In this document: one piece after another, positions 1-6,749 of the stretch
How the letters are laid out: each line of letters opens with the position of its first letter
Numbering within the stretch: the first letter of the stretch is position 1
NCBI GenBank assembly: GCA_030152125.1
Contig: JASLIR010000026.1
Coordinates: forward strand, 1 to 16,297
Length of the DNA stretch: 16,297 bases
Origin: Alkanindiges sp.
GTDB taxonomy: Bacteria > Pseudomonadota > Gammaproteobacteria > Pseudomonadales > Moraxellaceae
Reading direction: 5' to 3'
Notes under the pieces: model-generated
Told to the model about the DNA's origin: nothing
The model's database searches: none
The model's input: the letters and a program-made list of their open reading frames with translations, nothing else
Position numbers and translations under genes: made by a program

Positions 1-116
1 GGCTGGATAGCACTGTTTTGAGTATCAGCCGTGACCGGCACGCGTGTATTATCTGCACGTCCAGCTTGCAGACTGAGGCTAAGTAGCAGGGTGGTCAAGA
101 CCGCCAATTTTTGCAT
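1..116 (-). CDS. Secreted or periplasmic protein, N-terminal fragment
   Basis: An open frame starts at an ATG at 116 and runs off the left edge, so only the first 38 codons are visible. The N-terminus is a classic Sec signal peptide: MQK, then a hydrophobic stretch (residues 4-16, rich in Leu, Ala, Val and Thr), then two possible signal peptidase I sites, after LQA (residue 18) or GRA (residue 21). The mature part begins with a polar, Thr-rich segment. An AGGG stretch lies about 8 bases upstream of the start. The gene lies downstream of recA on the same strand but beyond the recA terminator, so it is probably a separate transcription unit. Too little is visible to name a family. Signal peptide likely; function unknown. 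Confidence 0.6.
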   Translation of the reverse strand, partial: MQKLAVLTTLLLSLSLQAGRADNTRVPVTADTQNSAIQ

Positions 117-200
117 GATGGGCCCTATATCAGTTATCTGGGTTAGGTGTCTGGATTAATTGTCTGGTTGTTTGTTGTTATCAGGCATCATCTACCATCC

Positions 201-236
201 ATACAAAAAATAAAAGTAGCACAGGAGTGCTACTTT
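201..236 (-). terminator. Rho-independent terminator of recA
   Basis: A perfect 10-bp stem (213-222 with 227-236, arms AAAGTAGCAC and GTGCTACTTT) has a 4-base AGGA loop. Read on the minus strand, the stem is followed directly by a T-rich tract (201-212). It sits 34 bases beyond the recA stop codon and separates recA from the secreted-protein gene at the left edge. Confidence 0.9.
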
Positions 237-269
237 CATCAGATCAACAGCCGGTTGGTCAAGGCAGGA

Positions 270-1322
270 TTATAAATCCAGTTCAGCCAGACCCGGTTCA
301 CGCTCATCTTCTTCTTCCACTGGGCGGCCTTCCGGTTTTACCAGTAACAGGTCACGTACCTGCTTTTCAATTTCTTGAGCAATGGCCTTGTTTTCATCAA
401 AATAACGAATCACGTTATTTTTACCCTGGCCAATCTTGTTACCTTTGTAGGAGTACCAGGCGCCAGCTTTTTGCACGATGTCCTGCGCAGCAGCCAGGTC
501 CACCAGCTCGCCCAGGCGGTTGGTACCCAGGCCATACATAATCTGGAAGGTAGCCTCACGGAAAGGCGGTGCCATTTTGTTCTTCACTACTTTAACTTTG
601 GTTTCAGAACCAACAATCTCTTCGCCTTCTTTTACCTGGCCAATACGGCGGATATCCAGACGTACAGAGGCATAGAACTTCAGGGCGTTACCACCGGTAG
701 TGGTTTCCGGGCTACCAAACATCACACCAATCTTCATACGAATCTGGTTGATGAAGATCACCATACAGTTGGAGCGCTTGGCATTACCAGTAATTTTACG
801 CAGTGCCTGGCTCATCAGGCGTGCCTGCAGGCCCATGTGCGAGTCGCCCATTTCGCCTTCAATTTCCGCTTTTGGGGTCAGTGCGGCAACGGAGTCGATA
901 ACAATCAGGTCTACCGCGCCGGAACGTACCAGCATATCGGCAATTTCCAGTGCCTGTTCGCCGTTGTCGGGCTGGGAAACCAGCAGGTTATCAATGTCTA
1001 CACCCAGTTTGCGGGCATAGTTTGGATCCAGCGCATGCTCGGCATCAATAAATGCTGCTGTACCACCCGTTTTTTGACATTCTGCAATGGCCTGCAGGGT
1101 CAGTGTGGTTTTACCGGAAGATTCCGGCCCGTAAATTTCCACAATACGGCCTTTTGGCAAACCGCCAATCCCCAGTGCAATATCCAGACTTAAAGATCCG
1201 GTAGATACGGCTTCAACAGCCTGTACGCTGTTTTCACCCAGACGCATGACGGTATTTTTACCGAACTGCTTTTCAATCTGGCTTAAGGCTGCGTTAAGTG
1301 CCTTGCTTTTGTTCTCATCCAT
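270..1322 (-). CDS. recA: Recombinase RecA
   Basis: RecA binds single-stranded DNA, forms a nucleoprotein filament with ATP and drives strand exchange. It also acts as the co-protease that triggers cleavage of LexA/UmuD-type proteins. The 350-residue product is full length. Visible motifs are Walker A GPESSGKT (residues 65-72), Walker B VDLIVIDS (137-144), the L1 region around GEMGDSHMG, and an acidic C-terminal tail (from about 334, many Glu and Asp) typical of bacterial RecA. The ATG at 1322 has a GAGG ribosome site 9 bases upstream. The N-terminus MDENKSKAL matches Acinetobacter-type RecA from memory. No recX follows; a terminator comes next. The gene is preceded by a 222-base gap with a candidate promoter and a structured leader. 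Identification is essentially certain. Confidence 0.98.
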   Translation of the reverse strand: MDENKSKALNAALSQIEKQFGKNTVMRLGENSVQAVEAVSTGSLSLDIALGIGGLPKGRIVEIYGPESSGKTTLTLQAIAECQKTGGTAAFIDAEHALDPNYARKLGVDIDNLLVSQPDNGEQALEIADMLVRSGAVDLIVIDSVAALTPKAEIEGEMGDSHMGLQARLMSQALRKITGNAKRSNCMVIFINQIRMKIGVMFGSPETTTGGNALKFYASVRLDIRRIGQVKEGEEIVGSETKVKVVKNKMAPPFREATFQIMYGLGTNRLGELVDLAAAQDIVQKAGAWYSYKGNKIGQGKNNVIRYFDENKAIAQEIEKQVRDLLLVKPEGRPVEEEDEREPGLAELDL

Positions 1323-1417
1323 CTCATGAACCTCATTACTGTGTAGCGTTTATACGCTGAAATCTTTAAAAACTAAAGTGGATGCCTCGTTGCCGTATCA
1401 CGGTGTTTTGTAACCGC
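1323..1417 (-). promoter_or_regulatory. recA 5' leader with small inverted repeats
   Basis: If the promoter at 1422-1451 is used, recA has a leader of roughly 90 bases. It contains three short inverted repeats: CCGT/ACGG around 1394-1404 with a 3-base loop, CTTTA/TAAAG (1364-1368 with 1374-1378), and AGCGT/ACGCT (1345-1349 with 1354-1358) with a 4-base loop. The last ends 22 bases before the start codon. None is a terminator. A long regulatory recA 5' UTR has been reported in Acinetobacter baumannii; whether this one is equivalent is inference. Confidence 0.35.
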
Positions 1418-1421
1418 ATCT

Positions 1422-1451
1422 ATAACAGCGTACTGTGACATGTCTTGGCAA
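1422..1451 (-). promoter_or_regulatory. Candidate recA promoter
   Basis: On the minus strand, TTGCCA (1451-1446) is followed after 18 bases by TGTTAT (1427-1422). The -35 match is good and the -10 is moderate. This is the best sigma-70-like pair in the 222 bases upstream of recA. Direct TGTCAC repeats (complements at 1435-1440 and 1459-1464, 24 bases apart) flank the -35 element. Confidence 0.4.
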
Positions 1452-1455
1452 ACAG
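1440..1455. promoter_or_regulatory. SOS-box-like element over the recA -35
   Basis: The minus strand reads CTGT, 8 bases, then ACAT. This is one base away from the gammaproteobacterial LexA core CTGT-N8-ACAG. It overlaps the candidate -35 of recA. It may be chance or a relic; see the findings. Confidence 0.25.
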
Positions 1456-1544
1456 ATAGTGACAAAATTTAAGGTTAGCGGGTAGGGGGTAAATACAGTC
1501 ATGCGACATAAATTGACGCAGCTGAAGCCCTGAATATCAATCTG

Positions 1545-1997
1545 TTAAAAGCCCTCATCATCTGTGCTGTAGTTGCCCTGATGACTATGCTGAAAACGTT
1601 CGATTTGCCGACGGTCGCGCTTGCTGGGCTTGTTGTCTGGGCGTGCCAGATTGGACAGCTTGCGCTGGGCCGCATAAAACTCGCGCTTGGCAATGCTGTC
1701 TTCGGTTTCCTGATACAGCAGCTGCGCTTGTGGCGCGCCACCACGCACGGCGGACAAAGCGAGAATAATCACGGTTTTTTCTTCAAAGCCCTGGCGGATG
1801 CTTAAAGTCATGCCTACACGCAAGTCTTTACTGACCTTAATGCGCTCGCCCTGATGGTGTATTTTGCCGCCTTCAATTGCGTCTTTAGCCATGCTGCGGG
1901 TTTTAAAGAAACGTGCAGCCCACAGCCATTTATCCGCACGCACACTGTCCTGTACCTGCGGGTTCTCACCATCCTGCCTGCTTTTTTGTTGCGCCAT
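1545..1997 (-). CDS. hslR: Heat shock protein 15 (S4-domain RNA-binding protein)
   Basis: Hsp15 binds 50S subunits that still carry a nascent peptidyl-tRNA after translation aborts, and helps recycle them. The 150-residue product has the S4 RNA-binding fold at residues 19-67, opening with VRADKWLWAARFFKTR. A basic C-terminal region (about 122-135, PSKRDRR) is typical of Hsp15 proteins, which are around 130 residues. The N-terminus carries about 18 extra polar residues before the S4 domain. The ATG at 1997 is supported by AAGGGA six bases upstream. It lies 61 bases downstream of yrfG on the same strand. The two genes (yrfG and yrfH/hslR) are also neighbours in Escherichia coli, so they are probably co-transcribed. 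The 222-base gap to recA contains no clear terminator. Confidence 0.93.
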   Translation of the reverse strand: MAQQKSRQDGENPQVQDSVRADKWLWAARFFKTRSMAKDAIEGGKIHHQGERIKVSKDLRVGMTLSIRQGFEEKTVIILALSAVRGGAPQAQLLYQETEDSIAKREFYAAQRKLSNLARPDNKPSKRDRRQIERFQHSHQGNYSTDDEGF

Positions 1998-2058
1998 AAA
2001 TCATCCCTTAGCGGTTAATTAAGGTTAATCAATGTTGATAAAGCACGTATTAAGCCAG

Positions 2059-2763
2059 TTAAACATCCTGTGCCATTGCACGCATGGTCTGGGGATATTC
2101 CAAACCATGCGTTAGCTCTATTAATTGATCCAGCGCCGGAAATTTCAACTGCTGTGGCAAGCGTTTTGGCTGTTTACTGTCCGGCTGTGCAATGCTGTAC
2201 AGGTGCGCGATGCCATAGTCATGTGCTGCATGTAATACTGGCTCACTGTCATCAATAAATATGCTACGGCCTTTATGGAAGTCAAAGCGCTGTTCCAGTT
2301 GTTGCCAGAAGCCAGCCTGTTCTTTGGCAAAGCCAAGGTCATGACTGGAAATTAAATGTTCAAAAAAGTGATCAATCCCGGTTTGCTGCATTTTGATATC
2401 CAGCACAATGGGGTGGGCATTGGTTACCAGCCACAGGCTTTTCCCCGCCGCTTTCAGGTGTTGCAGGATATGCAGGGCATGTGGGCGCAGGCTGATATGT
2501 GCTTGTATTTGCTTTTTTAGCTGCGTAAGATCAAGTTGCAGGGTATCGCTCCAGTAGGGTAGCGAGTACCAGTTGAGCGAGCCTTCCTGTGCCTTGAACT
2601 TCGGATACAGAATCTGTTTGGCAGCCTCCAGGCTGTGCTGGTTGGCAGTTGCCCACGCATGTGGCACCGTCTGTTGCCAGAACAGGTTATCAAATGCCAA
2701 ATCCAGTAATGTTCCATCCATATCGAACATTACAACATCCACGTTATGCCACTGAATACTCAA
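2059..2763 (-). CDS. yrfG: GMP/IMP nucleotidase of the HAD family
   Basis: This is a haloacid dehalogenase-fold phosphatase. The E. coli YrfG homologue dephosphorylates purine nucleoside 5'-monophosphates. All four HAD motifs are present in the 234 residues: D14-M-D16-G-T (nucleophile and acid/base), T114-N115, K147, and D171-D172 in IFIDDSE. The N-terminal stretch DMDGTLLDLAFDN, then NWY and YW, matches YrfG closely. The start codon is TTG at 2763. An in-frame TAG lies only two codons further upstream, and the next ATG falls inside the strand before the catalytic Asp, so TTG is the only good start. An AGG sits about 10 bases before it. The gene is divergent from cysQ with only 58 bases between them, and probably forms an operon with hslR. 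Confidence 0.92.
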   Translation of the reverse strand: MSIQWHNVDVVMFDMDGTLLDLAFDNLFWQQTVPHAWATANQHSLEAAKQILYPKFKAQEGSLNWYSLPYWSDTLQLDLTQLKKQIQAHISLRPHALHILQHLKAAGKSLWLVTNAHPIVLDIKMQQTGIDHFFEHLISSHDLGFAKEQAGFWQQLEQRFDFHKGRSIFIDDSEPVLHAAHDYGIAHLYSIAQPDSKQPKRLPQQLKFPALDQLIELTHGLEYPQTMRAMAQDV

Positions 2764-2773
2764 ACACGTCTAC

Positions 2774-2802
2774 CTGATTTGAAAAATGCCGAATGTTAAA
2801 AT
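2774..2802 (+). promoter_or_regulatory. Candidate cysQ promoter (extended -10)
   Basis: TAAAAT (2797-2802) is preceded by TG plus one base (2794-2796), an extended -10. The weak -35 CTGATT (2774-2779) is 17 bases upstream. It would give a very short leader before the ATG at 2822. The whole yrfG-cysQ divergent gap is 58 bases, so the opposing yrfG promoter must overlap it or lie within cysQ. Confidence 0.35.
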
Positions 2803-2821
2803 AAATGTAACGAGTTAAATA

Positions 2822-3679
2822 ATGAGCCTGCAAACGAAACCCACCAATGAAAGAGTAACGGCTTTGGTTGATCTGGTGCAAGCGGTGAATGACCGTTTGA
2901 ATCAATATTACCAGCACTGGTTACAACATGAACGCTTGCAGATTGCCAGTAAACTGGATGAGTCACCCATTACCGAGGCTGACCTGGCTGCGCATGAGAT
3001 GATTGAGCAGTGCTTGTACACGCTTAGGCCTGATATACCGGTTTTATCTGAGGAGTCCTCCAGTTTTGATGGCCGCCATGACTGGCATCATTTCTGGCTG
3101 GTTGACCCGCTGGATGGCACCCGCGAGTTTATCAATAAAACCGGTGAGTTTACCGTGAATATCGCCCTGATTGACCATGGCCATGTGGTATTGAGTGTGA
3201 TTGGCGTACCCACCCAGCATCGTATTTATATTGCTGAAAAAGCAGGCCCGGTTTACCGGGTGGATACTGTGCCAGGTGGGCAACAGTGGTCTATTATCGA
3301 GCCTAAAGCCGTTGAAACCCTGCAGCCGTGGCGTGTGGCCATCACCCGGCGCAGTGACCGCACAGCCTACAATGAGTTTAAGCAGGCTTTAACCGCAACA
3401 GGTCAGGCATTTACTATTAAAAATGCTGGTAGTGCCTATAAGTTCTGTTTGATGGTGGAGGGGGAAATTGATGTGTATCCCCGTTTGCACCCGACGTCGG
3501 AATGGGATACCGCTGCGGGGCAAGGCTTGCTGGAGGCCATTGGTGGCGGGGTTTATGATGTGCATGGACGGCCATTCCGCTATAACCAGCGTGATGTGTT
3601 GCTGAATGATCATTTTGTGGCAGTGCGTAGCAATATTTACCGTGACCCGGCATTACAGGTGGTTCGTCAGGTGCCATAG
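2822..3679 (+). CDS. cysQ: 3'(2'),5'-bisphosphate nucleotidase CysQ
   Basis: CysQ hydrolyses 3'-phosphoadenosine 5'-phosphate (PAP), the by-product of sulfate assimilation, to AMP. It is a Mg-dependent enzyme of the inositol monophosphatase family. In the 285 residues I see the metal-binding acidic pair in LSEES (75-79), the signature DPLDGT (95-100) followed by REF, GEFTVNIALIDHG (108-120), KFCLMVEG (207-214) and the C-terminal metal site WDTAAG (228-233, D229). All are as in E. coli CysQ, at a slightly greater length (about 246 in E. coli). The extra length is an N-terminal extension plus a C-terminal tail. The ATG at 2822 has only a weak ACGAG ribosome site. It is divergent from yrfG; both act on nucleotide monophosphates or bisphosphates. 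Confidence 0.95.
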   Translation: MSLQTKPTNERVTALVDLVQAVNDRLNQYYQHWLQHERLQIASKLDESPITEADLAAHEMIEQCLYTLRPDIPVLSEESSSFDGRHDWHHFWLVDPLDGTREFINKTGEFTVNIALIDHGHVVLSVIGVPTQHRIYIAEKAGPVYRVDTVPGGQQWSIIEPKAVETLQPWRVAITRRSDRTAYNEFKQALTATGQAFTIKNAGSAYKFCLMVEGEIDVYPRLHPTSEWDTAAGQGLLEAIGGGVYDVHGRPFRYNQRDVLLNDHFVAVRSNIYRDPALQVVRQVP

Positions 3680-3732
3680 CCTGGGTGGTGTGGGTATTCT
3701 GTCATCTGTGAGGTTAAAAACCGGTCAATAAA

Positions 3733-3761
3733 GGTGCAGCAAAGCGAAGGCTTGATGCACC
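3733..3761 (+). other. Interrupted hairpin upstream of the histidine phosphatase
   Basis: GGTGCA (3733-3738) pairs with TGCACC (3756-3761). Inside, AAGC (3742-3745) pairs with GCTT (3750-3753) around a GAAG loop, with a small internal bulge. No T-tract follows on the plus strand, so it is not an obvious terminator for cysQ. It lies 25 bases before the GTG start of the next gene and could be a leader structure or an mRNA-end stabiliser. The rest of this 106-base gap shows no good promoter. Confidence 0.4.
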
Positions 3762-3785
3762 ACAGCCGTTAAATGACGTGTTATA

Positions 3786-4571
3786 GTGCTGGATGATAAA
3801 GAAACAGTGCATCATCCCGTGACCGACGTATTACAACAGCACCTGCCTCGCTCCATGTTTGAGGCATTCGACTTATTACCTGATTTACAGCAGCCTTTGG
3901 TATTGCTGACCAGACACTCTATTCGTGAGCGTGCACCGAATAACGGCTTTGCCAGTTATCAGCTGCCGTTAACCGAGATTGGGCGCGATCTGGCCTTTGA
4001 GTGGGGCAAGTTTCTGGCCAGGGAAAGCGGACGGGAGATCAGCAGCTGTATTAGTAGCCCTGTGCCGCGTTGTGTAGATACTGCTACCATTATGCTGGAT
4101 GGTTTTGGTCATCCTGATGATAAAAGCCTGGCCGATGTAGCACAGCATACGCTACTGGTGGAGCCGGGAAGCTTTGTGCTGGATGTGAATCTGGCGGGGC
4201 CGCATTTTATTCAGTATGGGGCCTTAAAGTTTATTAACGCCTTTTTAAATAACCAGTTGCCCGGTATGAAAATGCCCATGCAGGGCGTGCTGGATATTTT
4301 ACGTTTGCTGTTTGAGCACCAGACCAGGGCAGTCGGCCAGTTATCCCTGGCGGTGAGTCACGATACCATCCTGGCAGCCATGTTTTCCCTGATGGCGGGA
4401 CATACCCTGATTGAAAAGCAGGACTGGCCACACATGATGGAAGGCGCATTCCTGTGGTTTGAGGGTGACAGCTTTGAGCAGTCTCAGGTACACTGGATAT
4501 GGCGTGGCAAGCACCACGTGTTTTATGTGGAGCAGGTGCTGAGTACACCTGTGTTTAACGCTATTATCTAG
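3786..4571 (+). CDS. Histidine phosphatase superfamily protein
   Basis: The 261-residue protein has the histidine phosphatase layout: RHSIR (R43, H44, R47; H44 would be the phospho-accepting His), a second arginine in SSPVPRCVDTA (R95), and SHDTI (H192, D193). The HD pair is typical of the acid-phosphatase branch rather than the phosphoglycerate-mutase branch. No signal peptide is visible, so it is probably cytoplasmic, unlike the exported acid phosphatases and phytases of that branch. The substrate is unknown. The start is uncertain: the listed start is GTG at 3786 with no clear ribosome site, and an in-frame TGA lies at 3774-3776. The first ATG in frame is codon 24, also without a ribosome site but still before the RH motif. 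It follows cysQ on the same strand after 106 bases. Confidence 0.8.
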   Translation: MLDDKETVHHPVTDVLQQHLPRSMFEAFDLLPDLQQPLVLLTRHSIRERAPNNGFASYQLPLTEIGRDLAFEWGKFLARESGREISSCISSPVPRCVDTATIMLDGFGHPDDKSLADVAQHTLLVEPGSFVLDVNLAGPHFIQYGALKFINAFLNNQLPGMKMPMQGVLDILRLLFEHQTRAVGQLSLAVSHDTILAAMFSLMAGHTLIEKQDWPHMMEGAFLWFEGDSFEQSQVHWIWRGKHHVFYVEQVLSTPVFNAII

Positions 4572-4622
4572 GGACTATCAGCAGACTCTGGCATGGCAAA
4601 ATAAAAAACCAAGAGAAAGAAA

Positions 4623-5036
4623 ATGTATTTGTATCGGCCGGTTGGCCTGTTTGAATATCGCTTAATTGTGGAAAGTGGCTTTCGCCAGTTTCCACCACGC
4701 CTGTACTGGCAACCCATTTTTTACCCGGTGCTGACACAGCAGTATGCCGAAAAAATTGCCCACGACTGGAATACCAAGGATGCAGGCGGTGGCTTTATTG
4801 GCTATGTACTGCGTTTTGAAATGCCGGATGACTATATCAACCAGTTTGAAGTAAAAGTGGTGGGTGATTCGTTCTGCCAGGAGTTGTGGGTGCCTGCTGC
4901 GCAACTAGATGAGTTCAACTCACATATTCAGGGCAAGATTGAAGTGGTCAATGTGTTTAAAGGTGAGCGCTTTACTGAAGATGCGCAGCTGCCGGAGTAC
5001 ATGTTTAAAAACGACAGTGGTGTTTCCGAGTGGTAG
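4623..5036 (+). CDS. Conserved protein of unknown function ('ADP-ribosylation/crystallin J1'-like)
   Basis: This is a compact soluble protein of 137 residues with no signal peptide or membrane segment. It resembles a widespread small family often labelled 'ADP-ribosylation/crystallin J1'. Recognisable blocks are RPVGL near residue 5, FPPRLYWQPIFYPVL (23-37), YAEKIAHDWN (41-50), GYVLRFE (60-66), ELWVPAAQLDEFN (86-98) and a C-terminal IEVV. I know of no demonstrated activity, and the label probably comes from weak similarity rather than function. The ATG at 4623 follows a purine-rich AAGAGAAAG ribosome site. It lies 51 bases after the histidine phosphatase and probably shares its transcript. 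It ends 16 bases from the converging AroE-like gene. Confidence 0.75.
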   Translation: MYLYRPVGLFEYRLIVESGFRQFPPRLYWQPIFYPVLTQQYAEKIAHDWNTKDAGGGFIGYVLRFEMPDDYINQFEVKVVGDSFCQELWVPAAQLDEFNSHIQGKIEVVNVFKGERFTEDAQLPEYMFKNDSGVSEW

Positions 5037-5052
5037 TTGCTGCGCTTATTGG

Positions 5053-5895
5053 TTAAGCGGTCTGCTGCGTCATAAAGCGCATCATCATCTCTAATTGCGC
5101 CTGTAACATGGCAAGGCCGGCATGGGTTGCTTTTCCACTGGCCTTGGCCTGTTTTAGCAAGGGTGTTTCATCCACACTAATCACGCATTCGGCAATTAAC
5201 TGGCTTTGCTCAATCATGCTGTGACTAAAGGGCAGTTCATCCTCGGCATTCATACCCAGGCTGGTGGCATTGATGGCAATATCAAAATGATCCCCTGCCG
5301 TATGACTGGCCTGAACCTGAACTGCCGGGAAATACTGTGCAATTTTATCAGCCAGTTGCCGGGCTTTTTCCATATTACGGTTTTCAATGACCAAAGCAGC
5401 GCAGCCGTGCCGTGCCAGTGCAAAGGCAATGGCCGATGCAGCACCGCCAGCACCTTTCAGCAGGCAGCGGCTGTGTTGTACCTTATGGCCTGCCTGTTTT
5501 AAGCCCAGCACAAAGCCTTCCCCATCCAGCAGGGTACCTACCAGTTGCCCGGAAGGTTCACGCCGGATGACATTGACGGCACCTACCTGGCTGGCTTCCG
5601 GGCTTAGCTCATCCAGTAGCGGGACAATGCTGGTTTTATGCGGCATGGTAATGACTGCACCGCTAAAGCTTTCTATATGGCGCAGGCCATTAATCACACT
5701 TGCCAGATCCTGTGGCGCAGTTTGTAAGGGTAGCAGCACATACTTGCCAAAAATTTCCTGCCGCATTAACCACTGATTAGCTAGCAGCGGTGTTTTGGCA
5801 TGAGTGAGTGGTGCGCCAATTAAGGCCAGCAGCCGGGTTGCACCACTAATTTGTGGTGATTTTGCCCACAGTTCGTCAAACAGATTTGCCATCAT
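5053..5895 (-). CDS. Shikimate dehydrogenase-like oxidoreductase, non-canonical
   Basis: The 280-residue protein has the two-domain AroE fold: an N-terminal substrate domain, then a Rossmann domain with KGAGGAASA (147-155). The catalytic Lys (K87 in TMPHK), Asn (N108 in GAVNVI) and Asp (D124 in LLDGEGF) are in place. The substrate-binding serines are not: where AroE has HSxSP this protein has HAKTP (32-36), and NTDG is replaced by LLDG. This points to one of the AroE-like paralogue groups (such as the SdhL or Ael types described in Pseudomonas) rather than the housekeeping enzyme of aromatic amino acid synthesis. Its substrate is unknown. A double Met start is present; the ATG at 5895 overlaps the end of the GFA gene by 20 bases, suggesting translational coupling. 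Confidence 0.85.
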   Translation of the reverse strand: MMANLFDELWAKSPQISGATRLLALIGAPLTHAKTPLLANQWLMRQEIFGKYVLLPLQTAPQDLASVINGLRHIESFSGAVITMPHKTSIVPLLDELSPEASQVGAVNVIRREPSGQLVGTLLDGEGFVLGLKQAGHKVQHSRCLLKGAGGAASAIAFALARHGCAALVIENRNMEKARQLADKIAQYFPAVQVQASHTAGDHFDIAINATSLGMNAEDELPFSHSMIEQSQLIAECVISVDETPLLKQAKASGKATHAGLAMLQAQLEMMMRFMTQQTA

Positions 5896-6223
5896 ATTCG
5901 TTAATCTGAATCGATTTCAGGTCAAAGTCTTCTAGGCAGCGGATATTAATGGCTGCGATATGGTTGCCCTTGGGGTCGGTGCCTTCGCCAAAGGGGTGAA
6001 TACCGCAATTGGCACAAAAGTGGTGCTGAATCACATGTTTGTTAAAGGTATAGGTGCTGATGTTTTCTACCGGTGTGAGCAGTTCCAGCTGATCAAAGGC
6101 AGTAAACCACAATAAGGAGCCTTTACGCTGGCAGATGGAACAGTTACAGGACAGGGCATTATCAATATCACCCTGCACATGGAAGCGGATGTTTCCGCAA
6201 TGACAACTTCCCTGATATTGCAT
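5876..6223 (-). CDS. GFA-domain zinc protein
   Basis: GFA-family proteins are small zinc proteins named after glutathione-dependent formaldehyde-activating enzyme; for most members that activity is unproven. The 115-residue product has the full cysteine set: C7 and C9 (CHC), C26, C28 and C31 (SCNCSIC), and C70 and C73 (FCANCG). This is enough for the two zinc sites of the family. I chose the ATG at 6223 because MQYQGSCHCG is the usual family start and AGGTG lies 4 bases upstream. The frame could begin at a GTG at 6241, adding six unlikely residues. It overlaps the downstream AroE-like gene by 20 bases, so the two are probably made together. It is separated from the rpsT terminator by about 115 bases with no convincing promoter. 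Confidence 0.88.
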   Translation of the reverse strand: MQYQGSCHCGNIRFHVQGDIDNALSCNCSICQRKGSLLWFTAFDQLELLTPVENISTYTFNKHVIQHHFCANCGIHPFGEGTDPKGNHIAAINIRCLEDFDLKSIQINEYDGKSV

Positions 6224-6339
6224 GATACACCTGATAATCACTTGGTGGAGGCATAGCGCTCATGTTGTTGTAGCAGTTGCAGTGCAGGGAAGTCATGTGG
6301 AGAAATGTAATTCACAAAAAGTGAAAAGCCAGATATGCA

Positions 6340-6361
6340 AAAGCCCGCATAAGCGGGCTTT
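6340..6361 (-). terminator. Rho-independent terminator of rpsT
   Basis: A perfect 9-bp GC-rich stem (AAAGCCCGC 6340-6348 with GCGGGCTTT 6353-6361) has a 4-base loop. On the minus strand it ends in a short T run. It starts 24 bases after the rpsT stop codon. Confidence 0.85.
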
Positions 6362-6385
6362 CAGGCACAACAAATAATTAAAAAA

Positions 6386-6655
6386 TTATTTGCCAGCTAA
6401 TGCTTTAACGTGTGCATTCAGGCGGCTCTTGTGACGAGCAGCCTTGTTTTTGTGGATGATACCTTTATCAGCCATACGGTCGATCACTGGAACAGCTTTC
6501 TTGTAGGCTTCAGCAGCAACCGCTTGTTCGCCAGTGGCGATAGCGTTAACTACTTTTTTGATGTAGGTACGAACCATAGAACGCAGGCTTGCGTTGTGTT
6601 GACGCGCTTTCAGGTTTTGGCGCGCGCGCTTTTTAGCTTGAGCAGAGTTTGCCAC
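6386..6655 (-). CDS. rpsT: 30S ribosomal protein S20
   Basis: S20 is a primary 16S rRNA-binding protein of the small subunit. The 89-residue product is of standard length, Lys/Arg/Ala-rich and helical. It opens with (M)[12 protein letters not shown] and contains [22 protein letters not shown] (about 56-77). The start is GTG at 6655, fixed by the family N-terminus and by AAGGAG (complement at 6663-6668) 7 bases upstream. The frame extends further upstream, but that extension is not S20-like and covers the leader. E. coli rpsT also uses a non-AUG start, linked to autogenous translational control; the GTG here may serve the same purpose (inference). It is a single-gene unit with its own promoter and terminator. 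Confidence 0.97.
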   Translation of the reverse strand: MANSAQAKKRARQNLKARQHNASLRSMVRTYIKKVVNAIATGEQAVAAEAYKKAVPVIDRMADKGIIHKNKAARHKSRLNAHVKALAGK

Positions 6656-6749
6656 TCGTGCACTCCTTAGAACAATATATAAGTTAGGGGCGGGCCTTTT
6701 TGGCAATGCGTAAGCAATTGTACACAGCCAGCCCGTAAACAAGTGGCGA

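Noticed and set aside
149..167. TGTCTGG direct repeat (149-155 and 161-167) upstream of the left-edge secreted protein
   Set aside because: Only 7 bases repeated in a simple T/G-rich stretch. This could be chance, and there is no promoter to anchor it.
375..1193. 272-codon open frame on the plus strand antisense to recA
   Set aside because: It lies wholly within recA, its translation shows no domain or signal, and it is explained by recA codon use. recA is beyond doubt on the other strand.
2028..2039. ATCAA-TG-TTGAT inverted repeat between yrfG and hslR
   Set aside because: Short, AT-rich arms with no terminator-like tail; expected by chance in AT-rich spacers.
6311..6325. TTCAC-AAAAA-GTGAA inverted repeat upstream of the GFA gene
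   Set aside because: Five-base arms only and no promoter of quality beside it. Considered as an operator but not supportable.
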